Shown: in pieces, positions 9,297 to 18,255 of the stretch
Layout of the letters: the number at the start of each line of letters is the position of its first letter
Numbering within the stretch: position 1 is the stretch's first letter
Assembly (NCBI GenBank): GCA_945861565.1
Contig: CAMAUY010000009.1
Location: forward strand, 1 to 64,000
DNA: 64,000 nt
Direction: 5' to 3'
Source: Akkermansia muciniphila
GTDB taxonomy: Bacteria; Verrucomicrobiota; Verrucomicrobiia; Limisphaerales; UBA9464
Translations under genes and position numbers: made by a program
The notes under the pieces: model-generated
The model's input: only the letters and a program-made list of their open reading frames with translations
What the model was told of the DNA's origin: nothing
Databases searched by the model: none

Positions 9297-12084
9297 AAAG
9301 AAATTCCGCAGAATTTATTAAGGCATGACACAGGGCGGTCAATGCCGCTTGCTGGGTGTTGGCGTCAATGCCAGGCTTCGCCAATTCGCGCAAGGTGGCC
9401 ATCGCCATCGCGGATTCGGTGCCCGTGGGAGGCCTCGAAAATGCCAACAAGAATGCGCCTTCGACCTGGCGTTGCGGGTCACCTCCCATTTCGCGCTGCA
9501 GGCGCTTTGCAAATTGGTCTGACAGCTCCCGCACGACGCTATCGTTGAGGAGGTGAAGCGCTTGAGGAGCGACGGTTGATTCATTGCGGACCAGGCAATT
9601 CGGATTCATTGGAGGCAGATCGAACACTTCCAAGATCGTGGGGATTTCCTTGCGGAGTTGGTCTCCGTAAATGCTCCGCCGCCAAACGGTTCCGCTTCGG
9701 CCGGGAGTCACCAGGCCATCCTTCCGCGTTTGCACCGGAATCGGGGGGCCATATCGGCGTTCATCCAGGCAATCGGCGACCGCAACACACGCGTCCCACA
9801 ACGCCTCCCCTTCGAGTCGGCGCAGGGGCATTCGTGACAGGTGGGTATTGTCCGGATCCATTTGCAGTGCCTGCGAATCGACCCGGGAACTTTGACGATA
9901 CGTGCGGGACGTGAGGATGAGGCGGTGAAGATTCTTGATGCTCCACCCCTGCCGCTCGAATTCAACCGCGAGCCAGTCCAATAATTCCGGGTGCGAGGGT
10001 AGGGCTCCCGTACGCCCAAAATTCCCAACCGTTTTCACAATCCCTTGACCCATGTGGTTTCGCCAGATGCGATTCACAAAGACCCGACTCGTCAGGGGAT
10101 GGCCCGGTTGGGTGAGCCAGCGAGCGAGCGCCAGCCGTCGCCCCGTCTTTTTTGCTCCCGGCCACGGAGGCGTGATGTTCAGCTGGTAACCGGGCTTCGA
10201 GAGGACCGCGGGGACCCCCGCCCGGACCATGGGGCCGGGACGCTGATAATCTCCTCGACGATAGATATAAGTAGGCGACGGATCCCCACGGTCCCAGAGT
10301 GCGGCAATGCGCGGTTCGGGTCGCTTGCTGCTTTCCAAGCGAGTGAGCGCGTCGCACTGCGCTTTGAAGCGAGCATCGAACTTCTTCAGCGCGTCGCGGT
10401 CGGGCGACACCCGGGTCGCATGCTGTTTCAGCAGTTCGGCTTGCTCGGGAGTGCGGTTCGTCGGCTGGAGGGTCAATGTCTCGAGGATTTGACTCCGAAG
10501 AATTTCAGGCACGGCTGCAAGTTGCTCCGTTCGGTAACGTTCGGTCAGACGCACTTCCTCGGCCCTGACCGCTTCCAAAGCTTGCTGGAGCACCTTGTTT
10601 TGGATTTCCCACGCCTGACGTTCCTCCGGCAATGCCAACGGCAACGACCGCTCGCCCAGGGGGCCGAGATTGGCGGCGCCACCGTACGGGCGCAAATCGG
10701 GTTTCAGCCAGTGATACTCGTCGAGCGCCCCTTTGAAAATATCCACCAAGCGGAAGTAATCGCGATGGGGCAATGGATCAAATTTGTGACTATGACACTG
10801 TGCGCAACGCATTGTTAATCCCATGACACCCGACCCCAATACATCCATCGCATCGGCAATCACGTCCCATCGATCGGGCACAAATCCTGTAATATTAGCC
10901 CAGGTTGGGTCGGGTGGCATCCGTAGAAAACCGGTGGCGACTAGATTATCATAGAGTTCGTGGGTCAGCGCTGGCGCGTTCCCGTAGTCGGCGAGTTCAT
11001 CTCCCGCGATTTGTTCCTGGAGAAAGCGATCATAGGGTTTGTCAGAATTGAATGCTTGAATGACATAATCGCGGTATCGGTACGCGAAGGCTCGCGGCAG
11101 ATGCTGTTCGCGCTTTCCTTCAGCATCGGAGTACCCCGCGACATCGAGCCAAACGCGGCCCCACCGTTCACCGTAACGAGGGGATGCCAGCAGGCGATCC
11201 ACCCATCGGGTGTAGGCATCGGGTCGCGAATCCGCCCGGAAGGCAGCGATCTCGTCTACGGAAGGCGGAAGCCCAGTGAGATCGTATGAAATCCGCCGCA
11301 ATAGGGTTTGCGACGACGCTTCCGGCGAAAACGACAATCCCTTCTCTTCGAGGAGGCTTAAAATGAAAGCGTCGATGGGATTGGCGGCCAGGGCTGGATT
11401 GCGGACGGTGGGAGGCGGATGCGGTACCGGCGGGCGAAACGACCAGAAATCACGATCGGCGGCAGTGACCAGAGGATCGTCGGCGGTTCCGGCAAGATCG
11501 GGTTCATCCGGGACGACCGGTGCGCCGGCAGCGATCCAGGCTGTGAGCTTTGCCAGTGACGAGGCATCGACCAATTTGACATTCGCTTCCACCAAACGGG
11601 TGTTGGGAGGACAGGCTCCGTCGCGGATGCGTTGAATCATCCGGCTTGCAGCGGGTTGACCCGGTATCAATGCGGGCCCGGTCTGCCCGCCCTGAAGGAG
11701 GCCACTTGCCGTCCGGACATCCAGTTTCGCTTCTTGTCGGGGCCCGCCGTGACAGGGCGAACAGTGCAAAAGCAGTATCGGCAGGACGTCGTGTTGCGAC
11801 AACCGGGTTTCGTCGATAGTCGTTGGAATCGCTCCGGCTGCCTCGATTGACGCAACCATTAGGGGACCCACCACGAGCATACCCATCCATCGGTGGAAGA
11901 ATGTTCGGGTGAGAAGATTGGGTTGGAGAACATTGAAACCGAGGGTGACGCTACAAGACTTGTCCCAAAGTCGGCATTGGTTGAGCCGCAATGCGGCCAC
12001 GCGGCGGACCCGCTCGACAGCGGTGCGGCACCAGGCACTTAACCTGGATTCGTGGCTCATCGGTTTGGATCCGGATTCGATCAT
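9286..12084 (-). CDS. PSD1 and planctomycete cytochrome c-like (DUF1549/DUF1553) protein
   Basis: ILLLHCSPCHGGPRQEAKLDVRTASGLLQGGQTGPALIPG (CxxCH); NPIDAFILSLLEEKGLSFSPEAS...RRISYDLTGLPP; LTSRVFVNRIWRNHMGQGIVKTVGNFG. Internal in-frame starts exist; the exact start is uncertain. Confidence 0.9.
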   Translation of the reverse strand: MIESGSKPMSHESRLSAWCRTAVERVRRVAALRLNQCRLWDKSCSVTLGFNVLQPNLLTRTFFHRWMGMLVVGPLMVASIEAAGAIPTTIDETRLSQHDVLPILLLHCSPCHGGPRQEAKLDVRTASGLLQGGQTGPALIPGQPAASRMIQRIRDGACPPNTRLVEANVKLVDASSLAKLTAWIAAGAPVVPDEPDLAGTADDPLVTAADRDFWSFRPPVPHPPPTVRNPALAANPIDAFILSLLEEKGLSFSPEASSQTLLRRISYDLTGLPPSVDEIAAFRADSRPDAYTRWVDRLLASPRYGERWGRVWLDVAGYSDAEGKREQHLPRAFAYRYRDYVIQAFNSDKPYDRFLQEQIAGDELADYGNAPALTHELYDNLVATGFLRMPPDPTWANITGFVPDRWDVIADAMDVLGSGVMGLTMRCAQCHSHKFDPLPHRDYFRLVDIFKGALDEYHWLKPDLRPYGGAANLGPLGERSLPLALPEERQAWEIQNKVLQQALEAVRAEEVRLTERYRTEQLAAVPEILRSQILETLTLQPTNRTPEQAELLKQHATRVSPDRDALKKFDARFKAQCDALTRLESSKRPEPRIAALWDRGDPSPTYIYRRGDYQRPGPMVRAGVPAVLSKPGYQLNITPPWPGAKKTGRRLALARWLTQPGHPLTSRVFVNRIWRNHMGQGIVKTVGNFGRTGALPSHPELLDWLAVEFERQGWSIKNLHRLILTSRTYRQSSRVDSQALQMDPDNTHLSRMPLRRLEGEALWDACVAVADCLDERRYGPPIPVQTRKDGLVTPGRSGTVWRRSIYGDQLRKEIPTILEVFDLPPMNPNCLVRNESTVAPQALHLLNDSVVRELSDQFAKRLQREMGGDPQRQVEGAFLLAFSRPPTGTESAMAMATLRELAKPGIDANTQQAALTALCHALINSAEFLYVD

Positions 12085-12161
12085 TGGTTTTGTGACACGT
12101 GCACGCTCCCAACATCACATTATTCGCGGGATGTCACAAGTGTGGTTTACTGTTTTGCACT

Positions 12162-13157
12162 TCAGAATGTGAAAAAGGAAAGCGTGCGTTGAATGGCCCA
12201 GAACATGGCGATGGATCCGATGGCGTAGGGCGGAACGAGTTCTGCGTAGCGCAGAAATGGAATGTTAATGCGGCGCACCAGGTCGATGAGCGACAGCACC
12301 AATCCAATAAACAGGAAATGACCGGTCTCGACGCCAATGCTGAAGAACAAGAGCGCCGTGGGAATATGCCCGCCTGGCAGCCCGGCCTCACGGAGCCCGC
12401 CGGCAAATCCCAGGCCGTGTATCAGCCCGAAACTGAACGCCACGACCCACGGCGCGCGCGCGGTGAAGCCTTCGATGCCGCGCCGCTGGCGAACGATCTC
12501 CGCCGCGACAAAGACGATGCTCAGCGCGATGACGGCCTCGACGGGCGGTGTTGGAATGTGAACCCAGCCGAGCGTCGCTGCGGTGAGGGTCACGCTGTGC
12601 GAAATGGTGAAGGCGGTTACGGTCTTCACCAGCCTCCATCCGCCGCCCGTGATGATAAGCAAGGCGAGGACGAACAGCAGATGGTCTATGCCCGTCAAGA
12701 TATGGTCGACGCCGAGGACAGAATAAGTGCGGGCAACGTCTAGTGCACGCGGCGCGGCTTCCACCAAAAAAGACGGTGCGGATGGTGTGAGGCGGGTGAT
12801 TTGCGTAGTGCCGTCGAGACGTTCCAGACGAACGAGCACATCGGTCATCGTCGCGCTAAGGCCTGCGATCCGGATCGTCGCGCCGGTCAGCCCGCCCGCG
12901 CGCTGTAAGGACCAGCGCTCGGTAAGGGCATTGTTAATCATCGTGCCTCTCGGCTCGGTGACGTTTTCGCAGTCGGCGGGAAATTCCACGTAAAGTCCGA
13001 GCCGCAAGTTGTCGCCGCGTCCCGGCACTTTCCACAACACGTCATACGTCTCCGCTTTTGTCTCGCGAAGCTCCAGATAAGCGGGGCGCATCTCGTGTGC
13101 GAACGCGCCTGACGCAAACGTGGCGAATAGAGCGAAGCGGACGAACGCGCGTTTCAT
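12162..13157 (-). CDS. HupE/UreJ family membrane protein
   Basis: Signal-like N-terminus MKRAFVRFALFATFASGAFAHEMRPAYLEL; GVDHILTGIDHLLFVLALLI; FTISHSVTLTAATLG; FGLIHGLGFAGGLREAG. Start set at 13157, ATGA-type overlap with the upstream gene. Confidence 0.85.
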   Translation of the reverse strand: MKRAFVRFALFATFASGAFAHEMRPAYLELRETKAETYDVLWKVPGRGDNLRLGLYVEFPADCENVTEPRGTMINNALTERWSLQRAGGLTGATIRIAGLSATMTDVLVRLERLDGTTQITRLTPSAPSFLVEAAPRALDVARTYSVLGVDHILTGIDHLLFVLALLIITGGGWRLVKTVTAFTISHSVTLTAATLGWVHIPTPPVEAVIALSIVFVAAEIVRQRRGIEGFTARAPWVVAFSFGLIHGLGFAGGLREAGLPGGHIPTALLFFSIGVETGHFLFIGLVLSLIDLVRRINIPFLRYAELVPPYAIGSIAMFWAIQRTLSFFTF

Positions 13158-14029
13158 TTCGCCTCCGCCACTTTTTTCGGCCCCTTCTTCACCGGCGCCG
13201 GGTCCTCGACCGTCACTGTGTAACGCTTGAGCAATTCCTGATAGAACTTCTCGTTCCCCTCGAGTCGCCGGGCGTTGTCCCATTCGCGGCGGACGGCCTC
13301 GCGCACCTCCGCCAGCGCGGGCAGGCGGCCCTCGTTGCGTTCTCGGACCTTCACCAGATGCACGCCATAGCCGGACTCGATCGGCCCCTGCCATGAACCG
13401 GGTTGCAGCCCGCTCAGCTTCGCGGCAAAAGCCTCGCCAAACTGTTTCGTGATTTCCCCCGCCGCGACAGCGGTGAAGCCACGCTCGAGCAGAAACGAAT
13501 CACCTACCGCCTCAACGTCTGCCTTGTTTCCATCTTGGTTCAACTGCGCCAGCAGTTGTGCCGCAACGTGCGCGAGTTTGTCGCCATGCTGCTGCGGGTT
13601 GAGATAAACCTGCTGGAAGGTGAATCGTGGCTCGACGCGGAGCGTGGTGGCGTGCGCTTGAAGGTAGGCGTTCAAGTCGGCATCGGTCGGCTCCGTCTGG
13701 GCAGTGATGTCATCGGAAAGAAACTCCATCTTCTGCCGCAGTCGGCGGCGGATGACGGTATCGTCCTTGTCCAACCCGAGCGTCATTGCCTCGCGGCAAA
13801 ACACCTCTTCACGCACGTGGTCGCGAATCAATCCCGCCATTTCCTGTTCCGTAGGCGGCCGCTGCCAGGTCTTCGCGAAGCCGGTGGCGAGATGCTCGAT
13901 CAGGCCTTGCGTCACGACAATTTTACCCGGCTCTGGACTGCGGCGTTTCGACGCAAGGCTGTAGGCCAGGAAAATCGCTGTTCCCAGCAGCAGGAAATGC
14001 AGCAGCGGTTCTCTCAGGATTCGTTTCAT
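13154..14029 (-). CDS. membrane-anchored peptidyl-prolyl cis-trans isomerase (PpiC/SurA-like)
   Basis: Single N-terminal TM; parvulin-like segment FTFQQVYLNPQQHGDK...GEAFAAKLSGLQPGSWQGPIESGYGVHLVKVRER. Confidence 0.8.
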   Translation of the reverse strand: MKRILREPLLHFLLLGTAIFLAYSLASKRRSPEPGKIVVTQGLIEHLATGFAKTWQRPPTEQEMAGLIRDHVREEVFCREAMTLGLDKDDTVIRRRLRQKMEFLSDDITAQTEPTDADLNAYLQAHATTLRVEPRFTFQQVYLNPQQHGDKLAHVAAQLLAQLNQDGNKADVEAVGDSFLLERGFTAVAAGEITKQFGEAFAAKLSGLQPGSWQGPIESGYGVHLVKVRERNEGRLPALAEVREAVRREWDNARRLEGNEKFYQELLKRYTVTVEDPAPVKKGPKKVAEAK

Positions 14030-14052
14030 GGGGTTTGAACAAACGAATCATC

Positions 14053-15474
14053 TCACCTCGGCGGCGTATAGGGATCGGGCGTGCCGGGCGCGATGAACGG
14101 GTTCTTCCTCGTGCTCCCCATGAACTGCGCCATCATCTTCGTCATCGGTTCGACCGCCCAGGTGTTTTGGACCGTCACCGGGTATGCTTCCTTCGGATCG
14201 AGGATGAGGTTGAACAGCTTCGGCGTGCCGAGTTTCAACGGGGGCGTGAACCAGTCGCGCTGCTCGTCGTAAAGGTGAAGCTTCCAGTTGCGCCACTTCA
14301 CCGCCTGCAGGCGGTCCGCGCAGAAGAGCAGGAGGCCTTCGCGGTTCGAGGTTTCCTTCTTGCCCAGCAGAAAATCGGTCTGGTCCACGCCGTCAATAGG
14401 GCGGTCTTGGGGCAAGGGAGCGCCGGCGATCTTCGCGAACGTCGTGAAAGTATCCATCTCGTGAACGATCTCATTGCTCACCCGGCCGGCGGGAATTTTT
14501 CCCGGCCAGCGGATAATGAACGGCGTGCGCGACGAGCCTTCCATGTGCGTGAAATAGTATCCGCGCCACGGGCCGGAAGTGCCCTGGCTCGGAAAGGTCG
14601 GGTCAGGACCGTTGTCGCTGGTGAAGACAAAGAGGGTGTCGTCGCGCACGCCCAGTTCGTCCACGGCGTCGAGGAGCTGGCCGACGCGGAAATCCATCTC
14701 GGCCAGCACGTCGGGGAATTCCCCGAATCCGGTCTTGCCCACGAAATCGGGATGCGCCAGCACCGGGATGTGCGGCTGGGTCATGCAGACATAGGAGTAG
14801 AACGGCTTGCCGGCTTTCACGCTGCGCTTCATGAAGTCCACCGCGCGGCGCGTGACATCAGCGTCAATGAGGCGGCGCTGTTTGAAGTCATAAACCTCAA
14901 GATTGCGGCTCGGCTCGCCTTTCCTTCCTTCCATGGTGTGTTCCGGCTCGACGCCGGATTCTTTGAACCCGGCCGCCGACGTATAGAACGCTTCATCGGT
15001 GGTGCGCGGGATGCCGAACCACTCGTCAAACCCCTGGCTGGTGGGCAACCGGCTCTGGCCGCTGCCCAAATGCCACTTGCCGAAGTGGGCGGTGGCGTAA
15101 CCCTGGCCGGAAAGCAGTTCAGCGATGGTGACTTCCCACTGCGTCAATCCGTCAGTCTCGCCGGGCATGGGCACGGAGTGCGTGCCGCTGCGAATCGCGT
15201 GGCGTCCGGTCAAGATGGCCGAGCGGCTCGGCGTGCATTGGGACTCGACGTTGAAGTTGAGCAGGCGCGTGCCTTCGGTGGCGAGCTTGTCAATGCGCGG
15301 CGTCGCCGCTCCCCGCAGGATGCCACCGCCGTAACAACCGACTTCGCCGTAGCCGAGGTTGTCCATCAGGACGAAGACGATGTTGGGTTTCTTGTCTGCG
15401 GCCAACGCTGGGGTCGCAGTGATGAACGTCAGCCCGCCAACGAGCGCGGCGGCGAGGATGGTTTTGGTTTTCAT
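14053..15474 (-). CDS. S1 family sulfatase
   Basis: Signal peptide; KPNIVFVLMDNLGYGEVGCYGG; sulfatase signature CTPSRSAILTGRHAIRSG; HFGKWHLG; FVFTSDNGPD. Confidence 0.93.
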   Translation of the reverse strand: MKTKTILAAALVGGLTFITATPALAADKKPNIVFVLMDNLGYGEVGCYGGGILRGAATPRIDKLATEGTRLLNFNVESQCTPSRSAILTGRHAIRSGTHSVPMPGETDGLTQWEVTIAELLSGQGYATAHFGKWHLGSGQSRLPTSQGFDEWFGIPRTTDEAFYTSAAGFKESGVEPEHTMEGRKGEPSRNLEVYDFKQRRLIDADVTRRAVDFMKRSVKAGKPFYSYVCMTQPHIPVLAHPDFVGKTGFGEFPDVLAEMDFRVGQLLDAVDELGVRDDTLFVFTSDNGPDPTFPSQGTSGPWRGYYFTHMEGSSRTPFIIRWPGKIPAGRVSNEIVHEMDTFTTFAKIAGAPLPQDRPIDGVDQTDFLLGKKETSNREGLLLFCADRLQAVKWRNWKLHLYDEQRDWFTPPLKLGTPKLFNLILDPKEAYPVTVQNTWAVEPMTKMMAQFMGSTRKNPFIAPGTPDPYTPPR

Positions 15475-15639
15475 GGTGGTGTGCTTTCTATGGTTAATTG
15501 TTTTTCAGATTGAACAGGAGAGAGCAGAGGAAGCGGAGAATTCCTTTCCGCACTCGCTCTCTCTGCTTGCTCCTGTTGAATCCGGTTTTCAGTTTGTTTC
15601 GCTGGTGAATTCGCGGGCCGGCCACTTCAGACAGCCCGC

Positions 15640-15850
15640 CCTTCCACTGACTGCCCATGCTCGGGAACGGATCGTCGGTCTGCAGCATCGAACGGGTCTG
15701 GTTGTCCTACACGACGCGCTGGAAATCGAGGTTGTCATAGACCTTGGCCACCGTGCCCTCGTCCGGGAAGCCGTCGAAGAACTTGAGCGTGCCCAAGCGA
15801 GTCTCAACGTGAACAAGAGTAAACGGAGGAAACTGTTATCCGTGGCAAGT
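15640..15850 (-). pseudogene. Remnant of a DUF1254/DUF1214-family gene (internal deletion plus in-frame stop)
   Basis: Minus-strand translation gives TLVHVETRLGTLKFFDGFPDEGTVAKVYDNLDFQRVV*DNQTRSMLQTDDPFPSMGSQWKGG: an N-terminal DUF1254-like motif abutting a C-terminal NQTRSMLQTDDPFPS motif, with TAG (complement of 15707-15709) at the junction. Confidence 0.7.
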
Positions 15851-15917
15851 GGCGTGAAGGTGATGCCCGGGGATTGATCCCGTTGACGATTTGGGGCGCG
15901 TGTGGGACAATCCCACC

Positions 15918-16178
15918 ATGATCGTGACATTGGATTCCAAACGCCGCGTGAGCATCCCCGCCGCGCTGGCACCCGCCACACCCGGCGACGAGTTCGACGC
16001 CCGTTTCGACGCGGAAGACGACGTCGTGATCCTGCGCCGCATCGCGAAGAAACCGGATTGGCTCGAAGTGCTGAAGGCCTGTCCCGTGCCCATGGACGAT
16101 TTGCCGCCGCGCAGCCGGCAGCTTCCCAAGAAACTCAAGTCACCGGCAACGACAAACATTTCCGCCGCCCCGGTTTGA
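15918..16178 (+). CDS. AbrB/MazE/SpoVT-type DNA-binding antitoxin-like protein
   Basis: MIVTLDSKRRVSIPAALAPATPGDEFDARFDAEDDVVILRRI, a swapped-hairpin AbrB motif. Confidence 0.8.
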   Translation: MIVTLDSKRRVSIPAALAPATPGDEFDARFDAEDDVVILRRIAKKPDWLEVLKACPVPMDDLPPRSRQLPKKLKSPATTNISAAPV

Positions 16179-16259
16179 AAGTGTTCAACCCGTTCAAAGA
16201 ACTGGCGAGCATCGAATCCTGAAGCGGGCGAACCCCCGCTGGCGCGTTTCACCATCGAA

Positions 16260-18170
16260 TCACTCCCCCGGGTTATACCAAATGGGCGACGTATAGGCGC
16301 GTTCCTGGGTCGTCATCGGAACTTCCTTGGGCATCTTGATTCCGAAGCGCAGCGCCTCGTAGGCAGTCCAGCGCGGCGTGGGGATCTCGATGACCCGGGC
16401 GTAGTAAAACCCGGGTTGCTCTGCATCGAAATCCGGGTCCGTCCACGTGGCGCTCAGTTCCGGGGCACCAATGGTGTTTTTCCAGGTCGCCTTCGCCACG
16501 TCCACCGTGTTGCCGACCGGCGAAACTTTGCCATCCGCGCCGGGTTTGCGGTCGCCGCTCCATGCAACGTCGTAAATCTTCTCGTGGGTTTTTCCGTCTT
16601 TATCCAGCCAACCTTTGACGATCTGAATGCGATCGAGGTTGCCGCTATAGGAATCCTTTAGCGCGGCGACGAGGAAGTTCGGTGACTTGCCGCCGGTGGT
16701 TTTGCGCAAATCGCCACCCATCGGAACACCCTTGGCGTAGCCAACTCCGGCCGGGAGACGCGACTGGGCGTCGTCTGCGGTGAAGTCCCATCCACCGAAG
16801 AAGCGGACCACCATGCGTGGGCCGGTCGTGGCATACGTTTCCTTGCGCTTTATGGCATCGAAGATCGCTTCGCGCGTGTTTTCGGTCGCCCAGACACCGG
16901 CGTAACCTGCGGCGGCCTGCTGCCAGCCTTTGACGGTATATTTGGGATCAGGCGACTCGATGACGACGTGCTCCCAGCGATGCGGTCCGGGCTCCACTCC
17001 GGAGTGTTTTCCGAAGAAGTTCTCCTCCTCGACCGCCGCCAGGGCGGTGTGCGCGTCGGTGCTGCCGATCATGCCGAACTTGAACGGGTTCACGCCAAGT
17101 TTCCGCTCCAGCAACAAGCCGTTCTTGAGGGCTTCGCGGGCGTATTCGTATTGGAACATCTCGGGCTTCTTCACTTCGGTGCCGTTGAGGTTGGCCTTGT
17201 CCCACTTTTCGTAGTCGGCGAACTCATCGTTCGGCGAGAGGGCCGGGTGCGCCTCGCTGTCTCCCTTGATCTGGGTGACTTCGACAATCGGCTCGAACCG
17301 TGCGCGCATGAGCGCCAGTTCCTTGCTGTATGGCTTGCCGTCAAAGGTCTCCACCGAGAACATGCGGCCATTGCTCAAGTTTCCGTTGTGCGGTATGGCC
17401 AGCACCTCGCCTCCGGTCCGTTTTTCGAATTCCGCCAGATGCGTCCAGAGGTCTTCCGGATTCTGACTGTCAAACTGCGAGTAAGGCACGGTGCGGTTCG
17501 CCACGCTGGAGTTGCCCCGGAAGAGGACGTTGCGGTGGAGATTATTGCCGCCCATGGTGGTGTATTCGAAACCGATGATCGCGCTAAAGCGGCCGGGCTC
17601 GTTGTATTTGTCCGCCAGCGCGGTGTAAGCCTGCCAGGCGTTTCGCACGGCCTTCTCACTCTTGATGGGGGCGTCCTTGGTGGACAGCGAGGCCACGATC
17701 TCCATTGCCGTCGCGAAGACCTTGTCGTTGTCGCCGCTCTTCAGCGCATCATACCACTTCCTGCCTTTCTCGGTAGCGAGAATTTCGGGATCGCCACTGA
17801 GCAACTGAGGCATCAAGCCGTACATCTCGGCGTGGTCGGCGATCACCAGGAAGTCGAGCGGCCGGGAGAGCTTGGCGCGGAGTCCGTAAGTGGTCGCGAT
17901 TTCCTCGCCGCGCGCGAGACGGAAGGCATCCTCCTGCCCGACGCGGCACATCGTGCCCGCATCCACCGAAACTGCGGTGTGCAAGTGGGTATCACCCCAC
18001 AAAACGCGCGTTGGATAATTTCGCCCGGCATAGGGCGAGAACTGCGGCCGGCTGATATGAGCAACATCAGCCTTAGTGAGGCCCTCGTCGTTGCCGGGCT
18101 CTGCCGCCAGGGCGCTGGATGCAACGATGCATCCGGCGAGCGCCAGGATTGTTTGTGTTGTTCGTTTCAT
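16260..18170 (-). CDS. DUF3604 domain-containing protein
   Basis: Signal peptide MKRTTQTILALAGCIVASSALA; RNYPTRVLWGDTHLHTAVSVDAGTMCRVGQEDAFRLARGEE; GMIGSTDAHTALAAVEEENFFGKHSG; ERAYTSPIWYNPGE end. Start set at 18170. Confidence 0.9.
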   Translation of the reverse strand: MKRTTQTILALAGCIVASSALAAEPGNDEGLTKADVAHISRPQFSPYAGRNYPTRVLWGDTHLHTAVSVDAGTMCRVGQEDAFRLARGEEIATTYGLRAKLSRPLDFLVIADHAEMYGLMPQLLSGDPEILATEKGRKWYDALKSGDNDKVFATAMEIVASLSTKDAPIKSEKAVRNAWQAYTALADKYNEPGRFSAIIGFEYTTMGGNNLHRNVLFRGNSSVANRTVPYSQFDSQNPEDLWTHLAEFEKRTGGEVLAIPHNGNLSNGRMFSVETFDGKPYSKELALMRARFEPIVEVTQIKGDSEAHPALSPNDEFADYEKWDKANLNGTEVKKPEMFQYEYAREALKNGLLLERKLGVNPFKFGMIGSTDAHTALAAVEEENFFGKHSGVEPGPHRWEHVVIESPDPKYTVKGWQQAAAGYAGVWATENTREAIFDAIKRKETYATTGPRMVVRFFGGWDFTADDAQSRLPAGVGYAKGVPMGGDLRKTTGGKSPNFLVAALKDSYSGNLDRIQIVKGWLDKDGKTHEKIYDVAWSGDRKPGADGKVSPVGNTVDVAKATWKNTIGAPELSATWTDPDFDAEQPGFYYARVIEIPTPRWTAYEALRFGIKMPKEVPMTTQERAYTSPIWYNPGE

Positions 18171-18255
18171 AACTGTGTTCTTTCTTTGGCTGATTGCGGG
18201 AATCATCGCGCACGTACGGCCTTGCGACGATGGGCACGGCCATGGGATCCCTTCC

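Noticed and set aside
13158-13394. N-terminal extension of the HupE/UreJ ORF
   Set aside because: Overlaps the PPIase gene out of frame; signal peptide begins at MKRAF (13157).
14035-15513. 492-aa plus-strand ORF
   Set aside because: Antisense of the sulfatase gene with no recognisable motifs.
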